Positions 58,560-64,000 of a stretch of 64,000 bases of DNA are shown piece after piece. Origin of the DNA: Epiperipatus broadwayi. Its lineage: Eukaryota > Onychophora > Udeonychophora > Euonychophora > Peripatidae. A program made the position numbers and the translations under genes. Position 1 is the first letter of the stretch; the number at the start of each line of letters is the position of its first letter. Below the pieces are notes generated by a model. The model was not told the DNA's origin, searched no databases, and saw nothing but the letters and a program-made list of their open reading frames with translations. The stretch covers positions 3,100,001 to 3,164,000 of the forward strand of contig JAQFVV010012529.1 of the NCBI GenBank assembly GCA_028023455.1, read 5' to 3'.

Positions 58560-59765
58560 GTAAAAAAATCAAATCTGGCTTAACCTATTGTTAAATCAAG
58601 AAAAAAATATTCATTTGGAATCTCACAAAAATTATACTTTTTGCATTATAATTCATCTATTATAAATTCTTAGTTGAACATCCAAAAAAGAACTTGATTT
58701 GAGATCAGTCTTAGGTAGTAAAACTATACTTTGATTATTGGCAAGTTTAATTGGCTTGATAATTTTTAGTTCTGTGAGATAACTTCTCTTCTGATATCTG
58801 CTAGAAGAATATAGTATGTAAAAAAAAGGGAAGCCATTGTAAAGGAGTAAATTTGAGTATGCCAGTAATATTTCTCATTTTATTATTTAATTGAGTATCT
58901 GGAAGTTTACTGTAGAAACTTTTTCTTCAAATAGGGTCATAATAATCACTAGCAGAATTTGCCAATGATAAAGAAGCTGTCTATAAAATATTTACATCAC
59001 AATGTCAGTAGAAAAATAATGAGGTTATTTCTAAAAATTAATTTTGATCTAATCTTAGATAAATGAGAAAAATAAGTTATGCTATAATCCAAGGTTACTT
59101 CTAATTTGCATAGAATAGGATTGTGTTTTAGAACATTGTTATTAAAGGTTATATCTGGATTAAGAGACATTTCTTTATTGTTTAGATAAAAAATTGAACA
59201 ATATCTTTATTAGATTAAGAATAAAACTGTAGTCTTTGAAAAATATTTTTTAATCATTTATATCCATATTAAGAAACTTGTCTTTTTCAGGAAAAAAACT
59301 TTTTTGCTAAATCAAAAACAATATCATCAGCATAGATAAACTTCCTGAATTCTGTTTCTGGAATATCTTTCAGAAATACATTAAATAGAGTAGATAAAAG
59401 AACTGAACCTTGAGGAAGATCATTCTGTAAATTTTTGTATCTATTATGATTATTATCATTTGAATTTTTTTTTTTGGAGAGCATTTTATTAAGTGAATTC
59501 TGGATTTAAAATTTTTAGAACATTTTAGAAGAAAATCATTTTTTCAAACAAAATCATAAATTGAGATTAGGTTAATAAAGGCAGTACTGCTTTTCATTTA
59601 TTTTGAAAGTGGAGTTGCTAAAAAATAAACTTGTTCACAGTAGTCCTCTTCCAGCACTAAATCCAACCTGCTCTCTAAGTATTTAGTTCTCATTTATAGC
59701 AAAGTTCTTGTTAGTATGATCTTTTTAAAAGTTTGTAGCAAAACATAATAATTCTATTGGATGAT
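58560..59765 (-). pseudogene. Jockey-type LINE reverse transcriptase remnant
   Basis: Reading the minus strand, degraded blocks appear in order: EEDYCEQVYFL, STAFINLISIYD (motif A, normally AVFIDL-AAYD), NDLPQGSVLLSTLFNVF, RKFIYADDIVFDL (motif C, intact, about 59315-59350), VTLDYSITYFSHL, RNNLI, and ADIRREV near the end. This order and wording fits the abundant Jockey-group elements of invertebrates (PQGSVL-PLLFN...RKFIYADDI...RNNLIRKL). There are many stops. N-terminal endonuclease and 3' end were not found. Confidence 0.78.
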
Positions 59766-62700
59766 AATGTTTGTATGGTTTTGATTACTATTGACTTTCA
59801 TTGCTTTTAATCAATAATGATATATAAAAAATATAGTAAAAAAACATCTTTTCCAAATAATTTTTTAAAACTTGATTTAATATACCTAAATTAATATATT
59901 GTACAATTCTTCCATATATTGTTAAAATCAGAAGTTATTATCTGGGACAACACAAATTACAGTATGTAGCCAATATTTTGACTATTTTTTTTAATAACGG
60001 TCATCAAGATAATACCACAAGTTTGAAAAATAAATTATGTACCTATAAACTATATAAAAACACGAATAATATATATGTATGTGTATTTTAATGGTCGTAA
60101 ATATGATCAAGTGATAATAAGAGAAACCACTACAAGTATATTTCTCTTAAAAATGAATTACATAACCAACAAGTAAATATACAAATTATTAATAAATACA
60201 TAAACAAATATCAGACTAACATTTAAAAAAAAACCATTTGATTATCACATTATAACTCAAAATTACAATAACTTATTAATGATTATTAACAAAATCTAGC
60301 AATGCCCAGCACACAATAGAAAGCCAAAATCAGTAAAATATACTCAGCAAATTATATTAATTACAAATTATATTTTATAATTATTAATTATTTGATTTTA
60401 TCTTACTAGACTCTATTATTTGTAATTTAAATTTTATAATGGAAATATCATTCATTATTGCTTTAATTCTGTGCACAAAATCATTTAATCGAGATATCTA
60501 AACATGAAAATGAGATGAGATCCTAAGGCAAAGTTTAAAATCCATGACCAAAGCATGTTATCATATTATACAAGTTAATTCTAATAAAGTTAATTTATTA
60601 CCAATAGTAAATGTAAAACTTGTTATTATTATCTCATTCATTTACATTTAATATAAAGGAGAAAAGACAAGATATACATGTATAATATCAATACAAATCA
60701 CAATATTTAGATATAATTAGGCAAATGATAGTAAGATACCCAACATCATTATTACCAAGCAACAATACATTTATTTGCCTTCAAGTACATGCATAAAATA
60801 AATCATTATATAAATATGAATTAATAAGCAGTGAACAAATTATTGTACACCAAGATTTCCACTGCAATGCATGGAATATAAAAAAATATATAAATAAAAA
60901 GACATTAATATTTTTACCCAACATAATGCAGGAATGCATATCTGCAAGTACGTATGTCACAATAACAGTTCAAATAAAGCAGAAACTCAGCATCTGCAAT
61001 TTTTATATATATTCAACACAGAACAATATACATGGAATATGACTCCAACTTGAAATAATTTAACATCTACATGTCTGTTTATAATATTGATTTTATATAA
61101 ATATCATATATACACACACCCTACATTCAACTCTAAGAACTTAAATTAATTAAGTTATATTATTACTTGCAAAAAGATTAAAATAAGTTATTATAAATAT
61201 TTAATATTGAATCCTTTAACATATATAAAATAAAATTCAAATACTTGTTAAAATTTAAAAATTTATATTATGTAATTGTGTGTAACAATCTCAAATAATT
61301 TATTTAATATTGTCTTAAGTTCATAAAATGCATTCAAACCTATAGCATTTTATGTAAAATTGTTTGTATATATTTCTTTAAACTTTAATAATTTATTTAT
61401 TCAAATGATAAAGAATTTATTCCTTTAATTATTAAAAATAAATACATCTACATGAAATTTTTATATTATTATCAAAACAACTTTTAAATCATATACACAC
61501 TTTGTATATTTGAATTATAAGAATAGCTAGAATATATATGTATTATTTAGAAACATTTAAAAATATAAATAACCATAGATAATTTAAATTTGATATTATC
61601 TATACCCAAAAATAATTAAGTTTAAGACAGTTTATTAAAATTTATAGATTAAACCATTGGAATTTACACACATAAAGATGTCTTTAACAAAAAGTTTAAT
61701 TTTAATTTGATCACTTATAGTCATTAGTAAAAATATTCTTGGATTATTATTAGGAACTCTTAATTTCCTAGTTGCTGACTACAAATCCTATTATTCCTGG
61801 TTGAATATTTGAATTTCATTAAAAAATTTGTTGTTAGTCACTTTGTACAATAAATCCTTTATATATTAAACAAGTTGCTGTACACAATAAGAAATTCTTA
61901 TATTTTATTTTAATTTATATTGGAGACAGTTGACTAAGATATGCTTACATAAATAGGCTGAAATCTTGATGTTTTAATGCACCATTGAAGGAAAATTCAC
62001 TTTACTGATTCATTTTACTTCCCAGTTTCAAATGATTCTGCTTCAACTTTTAAAAATATAATTCCCAAGTGTGATTTCCTAGGTTATATATTTTTGAAAA
62101 TAATAACTGTGCATAACAAATTAACAACTTCTATTTAATGCTTTATAAAATTTAAAATATTAACTAATATTATTATTATCCTTTTAATAATTTAAATTAT
62201 CTTAATCAATATTAAAAATAACTAATAAAATATTTTTAATAATAATTTCATTTTAACAAGAAATTAAAAGACTATTGCACAATATGTTTATTGCTTTTTA
62301 TGTAAATATAAAGATAAAACATTAGATCTTTTTTCAATAAATCTTGTATTCCTATATATGATTTTCTTCTTTTTTAATTTATTATTAATAAATTTATAAT
62401 TTATTTTCAAGTCTGAATCTATTTTATTATGCATTTGTTAAGCTATCATTTGATATTGTTTCCTCAAGTAAATAAAATACGTATACCTAATGATGATCAG
62501 TCAAGTATATGGCAGCATGATAACTGATGAATTTAAATCTAAATCTAGAATTATCTTATGATTTTCTTTTTTGTGAGTAATTTTTGCATTGCACTATATT
62601 GTTAGAAAGATAGTATTGAGAAGTTTTTGGATAGATAAGTTATATTTGATTAAACTATGTTATCTACTCTTGACCCAAGCCCCTCTCCCCAATAAATAGC

Positions 62701-62934
62701 TATTGTAAATATCTTTAAATTTTATTTTTATTAATTAGTGAAAGATCGTTTAATGCCTTTAAGAACCAATTACTTAATTCATTTGTAATTTCTCTGGAGA
62801 GATATTGATGACTGAGAGACAATAAAGATTCCTTAAAATCTCAACTACAATTGCAGTCACATTTTTAAAAAAGACTTAATAGTATTTTAAATACAAATAT
62901 ATTTTATATACCTGGAGTCTAGGTGTAATATAAG
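59766..62934. other. A+T-rich DNA, nothing recognised
   Basis: No element end, motif or long frame was found. Confidence 0.5.
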
Positions 62935-63110
62935 GCATTTGAACACAGATTTTCAAACTCCCTTAAACCAACAATAGATACACATGATGACACACATGTG
63001 AAAAAGATATATGATATCCTATTTTTCATATGTGTGTGCTCATGTTCATCGGTTGTATGAGATAAAGTGGATGGCTGAAGGGAGCTTAAAAGTATGTGTT
63101 CAAAAGACTT
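62935..63110. repeat. Family D palindrome, copy 2
   Basis: TTTGAACACAGATTTTCAAACTCCCTT at the left is inverted as AAGGGAGCTTAAAAGTATGTGTTCAAA at the right. The inner arms share CACATGATGACACACATGTGAAAAA and TTTTTCATATGTGTGTGCTCATG. It is preceded by ACCTGGAGTCTAG, also found before copy 1, so the family boundary extends left to about 62911. Confidence 0.78.
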
Positions 63111-64000
63111 AATAAATTTATATTCTCTCTCCCATCCACATACATAGAAACATGATTACAATATAGGTATATGTAAAAAACTTAGTTTTTGCTGATGAGA
63201 GAAAAATTATAAATGAATATCTTAAGTAGCATTCATTTTGGGCTGACAGCAAACGTGATAGAAGAATTCATTGTGCTTCTTTTTTATTATCATCTGCATG
63301 CTGATGTTTAATTAGATTTTTTTAGATAAAACTTTAGTTCATGTCAACATTTCTTTCAAAGCTAGATAATGTATTAATTTTTTACACTTAGAATTTTTTT
63401 TAAATAAGTTTTTCAATATCTTACAATATTATTTTAGTTGAAAGGCGCAATAAATTTCCTATTATTTCCCTACAGGTAAGTTTATTTTATTTTAAATTTG
63501 CTTAATTTGAAGTATTCAATATGATTACTGAGTTTATAGTGATTTTTCAAGTACTGATTTCGAGTCTTATTCTATTATATATTGTGATGTAGCTCCATCT
63601 CAAACAACAACAATGGATTTCTTTTCTACTCAATTCTAACTTTATCCAACATTTATCACAAGATCTTCCAGTTTTCTATTAATTGACAATCTTCTATTTA
63701 TATAATCAACAAACAAAAACTGATTCATCAGTGTTTGCTATAGTTGTATTATCGTGACCAGTAAACTTTTTATCCCAAGTAAAAGATACTTGTTTAAACC
63801 ACTTAAAGCTTTATATAGTTTACAAAATTACCAGAAACATATTCTTTAGAAATCTTCATAAATATTTCAACTTTTACTTTATCTTATAAAGACTTGGTAT
63901 CAAATTTCACAAAGAGTAATACTTTTTATTTGATAATCTAAAAACCATTTTAATTGACATAGAATTATCAAAAAATCAAGTATATATTTTAATCAAAGAC
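63111..64000. other. A+T-rich DNA, nothing recognised
   Basis: No feature could be supported up to the window end. Confidence 0.5.

Noticed and set aside
1-64000. CRISPR array, bacterial operons, promoters or terminators
   Set aside because: No regularly spaced direct repeats, no ribosome binding sites and no dense coding are present; the window is eukaryotic repeat-rich DNA.

Overview
The window is animal-type intergenic (or very long intronic) DNA. It is strongly A+T rich, roughly three quarters by eye, full of A/T runs and microsatellites, and I found no convincing host exon, tRNA, rRNA or bacterial-style operon. Everything recognisable is a mobile element or a decayed copy of one: Penelope-like (PLE), RTE-type, Tx1/L1-type and Jockey-type LINE remains, a tRNA-derived SINE, three complete non-autonomous hAT elements, a dead Merlin and a dead mariner. 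This mix suggests an invertebrate metazoan. I cannot fix the phylum from sequence alone.

The most interesting content is a set of repeats carrying hammerhead-ribozyme (HHR) motifs of the short-stem-III kind known from Penelope-like elements and metazoan retrozymes. Labels A-F are mine. Family A (about 5.0-5.73 kb) is a head-to-head palindrome with two HHRs that show every core residue and all three helices, one per strand. Family B (about 17.5, 24.9, 26.8, 30.9, 38.1 and 51.4-52.8 kb) is a 466-bp-unit repeat. Its best copy (17.53-18.16 kb) is one full unit plus a partial second unit with an HHR at the unit junction, and its 5' end lies within a few bases of the predicted cleavage point. Families A and B differ in stem sequence but keep pairing. 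Family C is an inverted pair of 5'-truncated PLE copies with GIY-YIG remains, inserted inside an RTE LINE. Families D and E and the foldback family F are more decayed but show the same core-stem-GAAA layout.

Layout: 0-5 kb, nothing but simple repeats. 5.0-6.0 kb, two adjacent palindromes (family A and a small foldback). 8.2-9.35 kb, two hAT MITEs with perfect 8-bp target duplications. 9.8-13.8 kb, RTE remnant split by the family C palindrome. 17.5-18.2 kb, best family B dimer. 22.5 kb, intact SINE. 24.9-27.2 kb, two family B copies around a trinucleotide microsatellite. 32.3-32.8 kb, third hAT MITE. 34.0-34.6 kb, families E and D. 35.75-36.6 kb, dead Merlin transposase. 38-40 kb, family B and foldback F. 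41.4-45.3 kb, hAT fragment and a 5'-truncated Tx1/L1-type LINE on the minus strand. 50-55 kb, foldback F, deleted SINE, family B cluster, mariner remnant, SINE. 58.6-59.8 kb, Jockey-type LINE remnant. 62.9-63.1 kb, family D palindrome. The rest is A+T-rich DNA in which I recognise nothing.

The genes do not act together as a pathway. The connecting theme is parasitic RNA and DNA: LINEs supply reverse transcriptase, SINEs and probably the ribozyme repeats borrow it, and the MITEs borrow transposases not found intact here. All homology calls are pattern recognition of translated motifs; no database search was run.
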